Counted from the stretch's first letter, positions 14,121 to 21,237 are shown. The stretch is 26,586 nt of DNA from JAAYTD01 sp964472015 (GCA_964472015.1 CAYYIP010000024.1:1-26586), one strand, 5' to 3'. Numbers and translations: made by a program. Notes: generated by a model not told the origin, from the sequence alone.

Positions 14121-14552
14121 TTAAATTTTTTCTTCCTGACTAAGATTATTTGTGGTTGTTTTATAAATTTCATCTTCTTCGTATTTTTTATTGAAGAATT
14201 CAAACATATTAAAAAATAATGTTTCTTCATTCCCAAACAAAAGAATTAAATTATCTTTAATATTAGGACCACATAATTTTAAAACCAATTTACAAAAATC
14301 TTTTCCAGTTTGTTGAAATTGTATATCACTTATTTTTACAGCTTCAAGAGAATAAATAAAAATATTTTCTTTATAAATAATATCATACGCCTTATTCATA
14401 TTATAATGAAGAATTGCTATTAATTTATCAAATTGATTAATAATTTCAAAAGATATTTTATTTTGAATTATTAACTTCTTTATTTTAATATTTTCATAAA
14501 ATAAAAAGATAAAACATAAAAATATAATTATTAAGATATATATTTCAATCAT
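14121..14552 (-). CDS. Membrane-anchored hypothetical protein, 143 aa
   Basis: Residues 3-19 (EIYILIIIFLCFIFLFY) form a strong N-terminal membrane helix followed by a lysine-rich stretch, so the body is probably cytoplasmic. It continues with amphipathic helices (FEIINQFDKLIAILHYNMNKAYDII) and a C-terminal acidic tail. The ATG overlaps the stop of the upstream 81 aa gene, and its own stop lies 3 bases before the duplicated Cys-rich gene, so the three are one translational unit. Prohead assembly in T4 is initiated on the inner membrane (gp40 being the membrane factor there), so a membrane-bound assembly factor is a possible role, but there is no sequence match behind this idea. Confidence 0.65.
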   Translation of the reverse strand: MIEIYILIIIFLCFIFLFYENIKIKKLIIQNKISFEIINQFDKLIAILHYNMNKAYDIIYKENIFIYSLEAVKISDIQFQQTGKDFCKLVLKLCGPNIKDNLILLFGNEETLFFNMFEFFNKKYEEDEIYKTTTNNLSQEEKI

Positions 14553-14790
14553 CTTTAATTACTTCTTCTTTTGTTGTATCAATAATCAATTGTTCATTAA
14601 TATCATCTATATCATTAATTTCAATCCCTATAATTTCTGATGGTTTTATAAATATAATTCTTTTTTTATCTTTTAAAATAATTATATTTTTTGATGTAAG
14701 AATAGAATTAATTTTTTGTAATATCTTTTCATTATTAATATCAAATTCTAAATTATTATTATTTTTTAATATTATAACTATTCTTTTCAT
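14545..14790 (-). CDS. Small hypothetical protein, 81 aa
   Basis: The product is a short beta-rich polypeptide (MKRIVIILKNNNNLEFDIN, then IIILKDKKRIIFIKPSEIIGIEI) with an acidic C-terminus. The pattern suggests a small SH3- or Sm-like barrel, with no recognised family. The start is uncertain: the only good SD-like sequence (AGAAAGGAGA, 14843-14852) lies more than 50 bases upstream of the ATG at 14790, and no ATG is well spaced from it. Either a long leader or a non-ATG start is used, or the gene is weakly expressed through coupling. It heads the unit of small genes that leads into the portal region. Confidence 0.6.
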   Translation of the reverse strand: MKRIVIILKNNNNLEFDINNEKILQKINSILTSKNIIILKDKKRIIFIKPSEIIGIEINDIDDINEQLIIDTTKEEVIKDD

Positions 14791-14872
14791 AAGTGATATT
14801 CTGAATGTACATTATTTTTATAATTCAAAGTAAATTCAGATTTCTCCTTTCTAATATTCTACAAAATGAATT

Positions 14873-14927
14873 AAAAAATGGAAGGATTAAAAGTTAAAGT
14901 AATTGATTTTCAATCCTTCCATTTTTT
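14873..14927 (-). terminator. Intrinsic terminator after the acidic repeat gene
   Basis: A 16-bp perfect stem (AAAAAATGGAAGGATT with AATCCTTCCATTTTTT) with a 23-base loop lies directly after the stop at 14933, with T-rich sequence on the minus strand. Confidence 0.88.
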
Positions 14928-14932
14928 TAAAA

Positions 14933-16216
14933 TTAAAGATCTTCTAACATAAGATCAATATCTTCTTCTGTTAGCTCTTCATCCTTTTTTTCTTCATTTT
15001 CTTCATCAATTTCTTTTTCTAAATCTTCTAACATAAGATCAATATCTTCTTCTGTTAGCTCTTCATCTTCTTCATCTTCTTCATCATTTTCTTCTTCAAG
15101 AGCTTCTAACATAAGATCAATATCTTCTTCTGTTGGTTCTTCATTTTCTTTTTCTTCATCTTCTTCATCATCATTTTCTTCAAGAGCTTCCAACATAAAA
15201 TCAATATCTTCTTCTGTTAATTCCTCATCTTCTTTTTCATCTGTTTTATCTTCATCTTCTTCATCTTCTTCAAGAGCTTCCAACATAAAATCAATATCTT
15301 CTTCTGTTAACTCTTCATCTTCTTTTTCTAAATCTTTTTCTTCATCTTCTTTTTCTAAATCTTTTTCTTCATCTTCTTTTTCTAAATCTTCTAACATAAG
15401 ATCAATATCTTCTTCTGTTAGCTCCTCATCTTCTTTTTTTTCTTCATTTTCATCTTCTTCATCTTCTGACATAAGATCAACATCTTCTTCTGTTAGTTCT
15501 TTATCTTCTTTATCTTCTTTTTCGTCAGCTTTGTCTTCTTTTTCATCTTCATCAATTTCTTTTTCTAAATCTTCTAACATAAGATCAATATCTTCTTCTG
15601 TTAGCTCTTCATCTTCTTTATCTTCAACTTCATCTTCTTTTGTTTCAAGATTTTCTTTCTTACGAATTTTATTTAATTCTTTATCTAATTGTTCTAAAAA
15701 AACTTTTACACTTTCTTCAACATTTTTTTCATCGATATTTTCATCAACATCTAATTCTTCATCTTTTTCTTCTTCATTTTCGTCTTTTTCAGTTTCTTCT
15801 TCCATTTCTCTAATTAGTCTAGAAATAATTGCTTCTTCTATTTCAGTTGTTCCATCATCTTCGTCTTCCTCATCATCTTCATCTTCAAAAGATCCTTCTT
15901 CATCTTGAGTAATTTCTGATTCAAGATCATCAAGAGTTTTCTTTACATCATCTGGTTCTACACCGGTTACAATTTCGTTTTCATCTTCTGATACTCTAGT
16001 GATGGAATCACTGTTTTTTTCATTGAAATAATATCTTTCCAGTATATCAGCAGCATCTTTAATTTCAGATGTAAGATCTTCTTCTTCATTCCTATCATAT
16101 GAAAGAATTTTATCTACAAGAGGACCTTTGACATCAAGAACTTTTGAATCATATTCCATGATAGATTCCGAAACAGCTTCCTTTAATATTTTAGCATATG
16201 AATCATTTTTTTTCAT
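14933..16216 (-). CDS. Highly acidic repeat protein with eight (E)LTEEDIDLML repeats, 427 aa; candidate prohead core/scaffold
   Basis: The ATG at 16216 is used because GGAGGA lies inside the eight extra codons of the longer frame. Residues 1-75 are a normal N-terminal region (AKILKEAVSESIMEYDSKVLDV) with an L-K-E-A site like those cut by gp21. From about residue 100 the protein is mostly Glu and Asp with Lys, and carries eight copies of ELTEEDIDLMLEDLEKE or close variants (DVDLMSED, DIDFMLEALEE, EPTEED), the last ending exactly at the C-terminus. There are also short EKDLEKEDE repeats. Each repeat can form an amphipathic helix with I, M, L and L on one face, suggesting a multivalent docking motif. 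Position, acidity and the N-terminal site suggest a core or scaffold protein degraded on maturation. Confidence 0.85.
   Translation of the reverse strand: MKKNDSYAKILKEAVSESIMEYDSKVLDVKGPLVDKILSYDRNEEEDLTSEIKDAADILERYYFNEKNSDSITRVSEDENEIVTGVEPDDVKKTLDDLESEITQDEEGSFEDEDDEEDEDDGTTEIEEAIISRLIREMEEETEKDENEEEKDEELDVDENIDEKNVEESVKVFLEQLDKELNKIRKKENLETKEDEVEDKEDEELTEEDIDLMLEDLEKEIDEDEKEDKADEKEDKEDKELTEEDVDLMSEDEEDENEEKKEDEELTEEDIDLMLEDLEKEDEEKDLEKEDEEKDLEKEDEELTEEDIDFMLEALEEDEEDEDKTDEKEDEELTEEDIDFMLEALEENDDEEDEEKENEEPTEEDIDLMLEALEEENDEEDEEDEELTEEDIDLMLEDLEKEIDEENEEKKDEELTEEDIDLMLEDL
14940..15620. repeat. DNA repeats encoding the ELTEEDIDLML motif
   Basis: Eight degenerate copies of a roughly 35-base unit (plus-strand core AACATAAGATCAATATCTTC) occur at irregular intervals of about 80-150 bases inside the acidic gene. 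Variation is mostly silent or conservative, and spacer lengths differ, so this is protein repeat expansion and not a CRISPR array. Confidence 0.85.
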
Positions 16217-16251
16217 TTTATATATTCCTCCAAAAAACATTTCTTTTTAAA

Positions 16252-16270
16252 TTTCTTTATTTTTTGTTCT
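16252..16270 (-). promoter_or_regulatory. Putative late promoter before the acidic repeat gene
   Basis: Minus strand AGAACAAAAAATAAAGAAA is identical over 19 bases to the element ahead of the capsid gene, here 36 bases before the start codon. The two flanks are otherwise unrelated, which argues for a functional site. Confidence 0.5.
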
Positions 16271-16288
16271 CAATATTAATCTTTTCAA

Positions 16289-16321
16289 CAAAAAAAATAT
16301 CTAGAAAAATTCTAAAATATT
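16289..16321 (-). terminator. Possible weak terminator after the helicase gene
   Basis: On the minus strand, AATAT and TAGAA pair with TTCTA and ATATT in an imperfect stem with a 3-base loop, followed by about eight T. AT-rich and imperfect, so less certain than the other hairpins. Confidence 0.4.
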
Positions 16322-16354
16322 TAATCAATTTTACAAAAATATCTTAATTTTTTC

Positions 16355-17875
16355 TTAAAAAGATTGGACTGATCTAACTTTTTTCTTTTCAACGGGATCT
16401 ATAAATTTTAAAGCATTATCAATATTATTTGATTCATTATCAAATTGAGGAAAATTTTTATCAAAACTATTTGATACTTCATAACAATTCATAAATTTAT
16501 AACATTCAAAATTAACTTTGAAATCTAGAGATACATTTGATCTCCCACATCTATTTTTACCTACACTAAAATGAACCAATGTATCATCAACTTGATCTTT
16601 TGTCATAAGGGCAACAAAATCCGCATGATCGACTTTTTTAATTGCTTCTGAAATTAATGATAAATTCAAATCTTTACTTTCCATATTTCTACTATAAATA
16701 TCTCTACCTAATTGTGTTGCCGTTATCACAGGTATATTATATTCAACTGCAATATCTTTTAATTTAGAAGTGATATGTGATAATTCATGTCTATATGCTT
16801 CAAATTTTTCATCCATTATTAATAAATCTAAATAATCTATAACTAGAGATTTTATGCCATTTTTACCATATTTATCAATAACATCATCTAAAACCATCAT
16901 AATATCAGTTGGAGTTATTGAAAATTTAGGAAAAAATTTTAAAACTAAAGAACTATTAGACGAATTAATTTTTCCCAATAATTTATTTTTTATTTCATCT
17001 GGTTCTTTTACAGAAATTTCTTTTAGAAATTGAATTGAATTTATCATAAATAACGATTGATACATTCTCATTAATGATTCATCAATTAAATTTTCTAATG
17101 TGATATAAACAAAAACATTGTTTTCATTTTCTTTAATAATTCTAGGCATTGTTAATGCATTTTCTACAAAATTAGACATTAAAGTAGATTTACCAGAACC
17201 AGAACCCCCACCAATAATATATAATCTGCTTTTTTCAAATCCACCTCTAAGAACATGATTATCAAAATAATCATATCCCGAAGGTACAACATTTTCATAT
17301 TCATATTTCTTTTTAATTTGATCAATAACAGAATTAAAATCATCTTGTATAATATCAAGAGATGATGATGACTCAATATCTTCTGTTCTATTTATTTCCA
17401 TTAAATTAGAATACATCTTTTTAACAAATATTGTATAATCGCCAACAACATCATCTAAACAACCAAATGAACCATTTTTTATTTTATCTATAAAATCTTC
17501 AACTTTATCATAATTTGAAAATAAACTTATTAAAGTTTTTCTAATTTTTATTTGTTCATTTGTATCATCAAATGTTTTATCATCCATCTCTGTATCTATT
17601 TTATTTTTAATAAAATCTTCTAAACTTTTATATTTTTCACCAGTAAATAAACTATCTATAATATTATCAACAGTTCTATTTTCAGATTTCATTTGACATA
17701 TTTTTTCTAAACATTCAACTTTATTTTTAATTAAAATAGGAATATCATTTTTTACTTTCTTTTGATAAAAATTTAAAATATTTGCAATATCTTTATAAAT
17801 AGTTTTTTTGGGATTACTTTTAGTACTATTAAAAATCAATGAATAACATGAATTTACAAAAGATTCTGTTATCAT
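16355..17875 (-). CDS. Replicative DNA helicase (DnaB/T4 gp41-like)
   Basis: The 506 aa protein has an alpha-helical N-terminal half (primase-interaction type) and a RecA-like C-terminal ATPase domain. It contains YIIGGGSGSGKSTLMSNF (Walker A, about residues 215-232), NVFVYITLEN (motif 1a region), SLVIDYLDLLIM (Walker B, about 345), PVITATQLGRDIYSRN (sensor Gln, about 388) and HFSVGKNRCGRSN near the end, all typical of hexameric DnaB/gp41 helicases. It would unwind the fork on the lagging strand with the family B polymerase encoded upstream. The start is taken at the ATG; AAAGGAG is 16 bases before it, a longer spacing than usual. It follows the DpdA-like gene by about 25 bases and is probably co-transcribed. 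Confidence 0.9.
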   Translation of the reverse strand: MITESFVNSCYSLIFNSTKSNPKKTIYKDIANILNFYQKKVKNDIPILIKNKVECLEKICQMKSENRTVDNIIDSLFTGEKYKSLEDFIKNKIDTEMDDKTFDDTNEQIKIRKTLISLFSNYDKVEDFIDKIKNGSFGCLDDVVGDYTIFVKKMYSNLMEINRTEDIESSSSLDIIQDDFNSVIDQIKKKYEYENVVPSGYDYFDNHVLRGGFEKSRLYIIGGGSGSGKSTLMSNFVENALTMPRIIKENENNVFVYITLENLIDESLMRMYQSLFMINSIQFLKEISVKEPDEIKNKLLGKINSSNSSLVLKFFPKFSITPTDIMMVLDDVIDKYGKNGIKSLVIDYLDLLIMDEKFEAYRHELSHITSKLKDIAVEYNIPVITATQLGRDIYSRNMESKDLNLSLISEAIKKVDHADFVALMTKDQVDDTLVHFSVGKNRCGRSNVSLDFKVNFECYKFMNCYEVSNSFDKNFPQFDNESNNIDNALKFIDPVEKKKVRSVQSF

Positions 17876-17901
17876 TATTAATTAAATTAATCTCCTTTCT
17901 T

Positions 17902-19269
17902 TTAAAATGTTAATAAATTATTAATGTCTATAAATTCATCTTTTTCTAAATATTTGTTAACAATATATTCACAATAATCTTCATCAAGACTTGATAACAT
18001 TTCTAATGATTTAAATATACTATTTGTTTTTACTGTTTGTTTTCTTGTTATTTTACCATGATTAAGAGAAATCATCATTTTAGATACTTCATCGTTAAAT
18101 CCTTGTTGATCATTTGAATCAAATAAAGGATAAATATAATTTGCAAATTCTTCCATTCTTTTTTCCAAATCATTATAAACTGATAAAATATAAAAAATTG
18201 CATAAATTCTATAATCTGAATAAAATGTTTTTGTTTCAGAATCATATAAATTATCTCTATTTATAAATTTAAAATTATATTTATTGCATAATTTATTTAT
18301 TTCTTCTTTAAAAATATTGAAAGTTGATTTATCATATCCATAATTTAATGATAAAGCAAATGATCTTAAATTTAATTTTCTAATTATTTGATTTTCATCA
18401 TCAATGACATAAAAATTTCTTCCAACAATTAAAGATTTAAAAATTGCAGATGAATCATATGTTATTATCAAATCAATTTTATGTTTTTCTTTTACAACTT
18501 TTCTAAATAATTCATAAAATAAAACATCTTTAAAACTAGATCCACCCAAAATATGAAAATTCAATCTACTTCTATTATATTTTTTAGCTCTATTGATTAA
18601 TTGTACTAAAGGCAAAATATAAATAATACAAGGTATTAAATTATCTCCAGACATATTTGCTACAATACCACCCGTTGCATGATATTGAAATTTATCGAAT
18701 AATTCCAATTCATCTAAAATTCTTGTATATATTTCCCAAGATTTGGGTGTTCTAAAATGATGAACATAAATAATTTTATCTCTAATATCATCTGGTAATG
18801 AAGATGCTTTTTCATATGATTTTTTATTTAAGTTATAAAGATTTTTTGAAGTATTTTCTAATTGACATTCGGGGCCAAGTGGAAGATCTAATATAAATGC
18901 TCTTTCATAAACATCTGTACAATTAGATAAAAAATCATAATATAAATCTTGAAGAATATCACATTCTTTTTTATTTAATTGTCCAGTACTTACTTGAAAT
19001 GCTCCAGAATCAACAATAAATTCACAACCATTAAAAAATGGAGTTTTTCTATTTTTATCAAATAATGAATGAATCATTTGATTATATGTTGAATAATCTT
19101 TTCTTTTATCAAAATGTTGACCATATGAATATAAAAATTTATTACAATTTTGTCTTAAAAAATTTGAAATTTTTTCCGATGTCATATAATTTTTAAAATG
19201 TTCATCATTTAAAAATTTTTCTAAAATTATTCCAAAACTTTTCATTCCAGCTACAACATAATTACCCAT
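17902..19269 (-). CDS. dpdA: TGT-fold transglycosylase, DpdA-like (7-deazaguanine insertion into DNA)
   Basis: The 455 aa product shows tRNA-guanine transglycosylase superfamily motifs. These are CEFIVDSGAFQVSTGQ (about residues 83-98), where the Asp-Ser-Gly/Ala-x-Phe-Gln loop binds the base; AFILDLPLG; FQYHATGGIVAN (about 195), equivalent to the GG[LI] substrate loop; FHILGGSSF (about 240); and LIITYDSSAIFKSLIVGRNF (about 270), where the Asp is the best candidate nucleophile. The C-terminal CxCx2C zinc site of classical TGT is not visible, which favours the DpdA branch, which exchanges guanine in DNA for a 7-deazaguanine. QueE is encoded nearby, supporting this role. An archaeal-type or host-like tRNA TGT is the alternative. 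AGAGAGAATAGA precedes the ATG. Confidence 0.78.
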   Translation of the reverse strand: MGNYVVAGMKSFGIILEKFLNDEHFKNYMTSEKISNFLRQNCNKFLYSYGQHFDKRKDYSTYNQMIHSLFDKNRKTPFFNGCEFIVDSGAFQVSTGQLNKKECDILQDLYYDFLSNCTDVYERAFILDLPLGPECQLENTSKNLYNLNKKSYEKASSLPDDIRDKIIYVHHFRTPKSWEIYTRILDELELFDKFQYHATGGIVANMSGDNLIPCIIYILPLVQLINRAKKYNRSRLNFHILGGSSFKDVLFYELFRKVVKEKHKIDLIITYDSSAIFKSLIVGRNFYVIDDENQIIRKLNLRSFALSLNYGYDKSTFNIFKEEINKLCNKYNFKFINRDNLYDSETKTFYSDYRIYAIFYILSVYNDLEKRMEEFANYIYPLFDSNDQQGFNDEVSKMMISLNHGKITRKQTVKTNSIFKSLEMLSSLDEDYCEYIVNKYLEKDEFIDINNLLTF

Positions 19270-19283
19270 TCTATTCTCTCTTT

Positions 19284-19320
19284 AAAAAATAAATGGGGTT
19301 AAATTAAACCCCATTTATTA
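19284..19320 (-). terminator. Intrinsic terminator after the GroES gene
   Basis: AATAAATGGGGTT pairs with AACCCCATTTATT around a 6-base loop, followed on the minus strand by TTTTTT. It closes the long 25967-19325 operon and separates it from the DpdA-like gene. Confidence 0.9.
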
Positions 19321-19324
19321 TTTT

Positions 19325-19600
19325 TTAATTTTCTTTCATCACTCCGTAAACTTCAGTATCCATTAAAACTTTGTAAATATTATTATCAAATAAAATATCA
19401 TGACCACCATTTCTATGAAAACAAATAATATCAGATATGTTAATTTCTTTAACTTCTTCCCCGATACTAATAACTTCACCAAATAATTGAGGTGCTTTAT
19501 TAACAGTTTCGGGAATAATCAAACCAGATTCTGTAGTTTTTTCAATTTCTTTAATAATTTTAACAATAACTTTATTTTTTACACCTTGTAGAATTTTCAT
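19325..19600 (-). CDS. GroES-type co-chaperonin
   Basis: The 91 aa protein has the GroES layout: MKILQGVKNKVIVKIIKEIEKTTESGLIIPETV. The mobile loop that contacts GroEL is at about residues 20-35 (EKTTESGLIIPE). It is followed by PQLFGEVISIGEEVKEINISDIICFHRNGG, and ILFDNNIYKVLMDTEVYGVM at the end. The length is close to the bacterial 95 residues. Phage co-chaperonins such as T4 gp31 replace host GroES so that GroEL can fold the large capsid protein. Given the gp23-like capsid protein in this window, that role is the natural inference. TAAAAGGATAAAAATTAA precedes the ATG. It is the last gene of its operon, directly after the ferritin-like gene. Confidence 0.9.
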   Translation of the reverse strand: MKILQGVKNKVIVKIIKEIEKTTESGLIIPETVNKAPQLFGEVISIGEEVKEINISDIICFHRNGGHDILFDNNIYKVLMDTEVYGVMKEN

Positions 19601-19607
19601 TTAATTT

Positions 19608-19997
19608 TTATCCTTTCTTATTAATATTTTTAATTATTTCGTCAACTTCTTTTTCGCCTTCTTTAAAGTTCTTCTTAAAATTCGGATCAAATTTATTTAA
19701 TAATTTTGAAAATTCACCAACATGTGCTTTTTCTTCTGCAGAAATATCTAGTAAAACTTTCTTTAATTCTTGTGAATCAGTTAGTAAAGCAAACATTTCA
19801 TATAAATTAGATGCATCCATTTCTGCAATTATACTTAATCTTAAAATTTGTAAATCTCTTTTTAAACCTTTAGGTGTATTTTCAATATCTGTATTATTGA
19901 TGAATAATTCATTTAAAAAATATTCCATTTTTTTTGATTTGATGATTTTATTTTTAACATTAAATTCTTTTAAAATATCTAAATAATTATTTTTCAC
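19608..19997 (-). CDS. Encapsulated-ferritin-like protein (EncFtn type)
   Basis: The 129 aa product has a two-helix ferritin-like core. LQILRLSIIAEMDASNLYEMFALLTDSQELKKVLLDISAEEKAHVGEFSKLLNKFDP spans about residues 49-106. E59, E89 and H92 are spaced 30 and 3 apart, the same spacing as the iron ligands E32, E62 and H65 of encapsulated ferritins. These proteins oxidise Fe(II) and normally work as annular decamers inside encapsulin shells, which share the HK97 fold with phage capsids. The residues after 106 include a lysine/glutamate tail rather than a clear encapsulin-targeting peptide. Translation starts at GTG (AGAGGTATGTATA upstream), overlapping the bS21 stop. Its role in a phage is unknown. 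Confidence 0.8.
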   Translation of the reverse strand: MKNNYLDILKEFNVKNKIIKSKKMEYFLNELFINNTDIENTPKGLKRDLQILRLSIIAEMDASNLYEMFALLTDSQELKKVLLDISAEEKAHVGEFSKLLNKFDPNFKKNFKEGEKEVDEIIKNINKKG

Positions 19998-20268
19998 TAT
20001 ACATACCTCTATGTCTTTTTTTATTTTTTAATGTTTGTTTTTCTATTTTATTTTTTTCAATTTCTATTCTTCTTTTAGATTCTAATATTTTTTTCTTTTT
20101 TGCAATACTAGGTTTAACATATTCCATTTTATCTTTATATTCTTTTAAAATTCCAGATTTGTTTACTTTTCTTTTAAATCTTTTTATCATTGCTTCAAAT
20201 AATTCATCTTTTTTTTTATAAACACATATTCCATCAATTATACTGTCATTAAAAGTATTTAGAGACAT
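19987..20268 (-). CDS. rpsU: Ribosomal protein bS21 homologue
   Basis: The 93 aa protein matches bS21. KKDELFEAMIKRFKRKVNKSGILKEYKDKMEYVKPSIAKKKKILESKRR (about residues 18-66) parallels the bacterial pattern ENEPFDVALRRFKR followed by AGVLAEVRRREFYEKPTxxRKRKK. It then has a long basic tail and about 15 extra N-terminal residues, so it is longer than the usual 58-71. bS21 sits near the anti-SD end of 16S rRNA on the 30S subunit, and phage copies are thought to exchange into host ribosomes and bias initiation toward phage messages. GGAGGAAAA precedes the ATG. It overlaps both neighbours in the operon. The very strong GGAGG sites in this genome suit such a mechanism. Confidence 0.88.
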   Translation of the reverse strand: MSLNTFNDSIIDGICVYKKKDELFEAMIKRFKRKVNKSGILKEYKDKMEYVKPSIAKKKKILESKRRIEIEKNKIEKQTLKNKKRHRGMYSEK

Positions 20269-20536
20269 TTTTCCTCCAAATTTTTAAATTATTCTTTTCT
20301 TTTACTTTATCGTCTATAATGTCAATTAAAAAACCTAGGTAAACAATACCTTCTAATGATTTTAAAATAAAATCTTCTAATTTTTCTTTTGAAAAATTAT
20401 TTAATGATTTAACACATTCCAATTCTTTATGTAAAATAGACATTTTTGAAAACATTTTATCATTTAATTCTTCTATTTTTGATAATTTCTGCGTATTTTT
20501 TTCACTTTTACGAATGTCTTCAATACATTGATTCAT
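20249..20536 (-). CDS. Hypothetical helical protein, 95 aa
   Basis: The product is predominantly helical with a possible coiled coil at residues 10-50 (IRKSEKNTQKLSKIEELNDKM) and a hydrophobic helix LEGIVYLGFLIDIIDD near residue 65, too broken to be a clear membrane segment. Three cysteines or so are scattered. No family is recognised. AGGAGAAAGGAAA precedes the ATG. The stop overlaps the bS21 start by 20 bases, so the two are coupled, which raises the possibility that it assists bS21, but nothing in its sequence shows ribosome binding. Confidence 0.72.
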   Translation of the reverse strand: MNQCIEDIRKSEKNTQKLSKIEELNDKMFSKMSILHKELECVKSLNNFSKEKLEDFILKSLEGIVYLGFLIDIIDDKVKEKNNLKIWRKNVSKYF

Positions 20537-20556
20537 TTTCCTTTCTCCTAATTTTT

Positions 20557-21237
20557 TTAAATAAAATCATAAATTATATGATCTCTAGATGAAAAATTAC
20601 AATTAAATTTTTCGGCCATATCAAAAACTTTAACTGAATTTTTCAATAATTCTTCTTTGGTTTTACCTTCAGGCATAAGATATAATCTATTATTATTAAA
20701 ATTTATTTCTTTTAAGAAATTCAAACAATCTAAAATAAATTTCGATTCTAAATAAACTAATTTAATAAAAACATTTTTATTATTTTTAATTTTTAAGATT
20801 AGATCTTTATTAAATTCAAAATCATTTTTATTAAAAATTTTAGGTGAGAAAATATAACGAATTTTTTTATCAGAATTTATATTATCATTAATTAATTTTT
20901 CAAGATTATAACCATTTGTTTCTATATTAGCAAATGGAAATTCTAAATTTTTTAAAATATTATTTGTATAATCTAAATTAACTTCAAATGTAGGTTCACC
21001 TCCTGTTATCAAAAGTCCAATATTATATTCTTTTATTATTTCTTGTGTTTGTTCTATTGAATACACACTTTCAATAGAATTTGAAGTTAAAACTTTTGTA
21101 TCACAAAAAGGACAAGGTTGATTAAATTCGATTCTATTGCATTTTTTAAATCGTATCATTAATACTTTTTTTCCTGAATCAACACCTTCACCTTGCCATG
21201 TTTTTAATACTTGAACTGCGAAAAAATTATTTTCCAT
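20557..21237 (-). CDS. queE: 7-carboxy-7-deazaguanine synthase (QueE-like radical SAM enzyme)
   Basis: The 226 aa product has the QueE hallmarks. VLKTWQGEGVDSGKK (about residues 10-24) corresponds to the family's QGEG motif. A cysteine cluster of pattern C-x8-C-x2-C (KKCNRIEFNQPCPFCDT, about residues 32-48) serves for the [4Fe-4S] cluster. LLITGGEPTFE (about residue 75) is the SAM-binding GGEP, and FANIETNGY (about residue 102) follows. QueE converts carboxy-tetrahydropterin to CDG, a precursor of preQ0 and queuosine. In phages it feeds either DNA 7-deazaguanine modification or queuosine. The other enzymes (FolE, QueD, QueC) are not in this window and could be elsewhere or from the host. AAAGGATCAATT precedes the ATG. 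Confidence 0.9.
   Translation of the reverse strand: MENNFFAVQVLKTWQGEGVDSGKKVLMIRFKKCNRIEFNQPCPFCDTKVLTSNSIESVYSIEQTQEIIKEYNIGLLITGGEPTFEVNLDYTNNILKNLEFPFANIETNGYNLEKLINDNINSDKKIRYIFSPKIFNKNDFEFNKDLILKIKNNKNVFIKLVYLESKFILDCLNFLKEINFNNNRLYLMPEGKTKEELLKNSVKVFDMAEKFNCNFSSRDHIIYDFI

Noticed and set aside
14940..15620. Regularly recurring DNA repeats that could suggest a CRISPR array
   Set aside because: The repeats are degenerate, irregularly spaced, low-complexity and in frame within a long ORF, where they encode the ELTEEDIDLML motif.
15531..15908. Serine-rich plus-strand ORF
   Set aside because: It is the antisense shadow of Glu/Asp codons (GAA/GAT read as TTC/ATC/TCT) of the acidic repeat gene.
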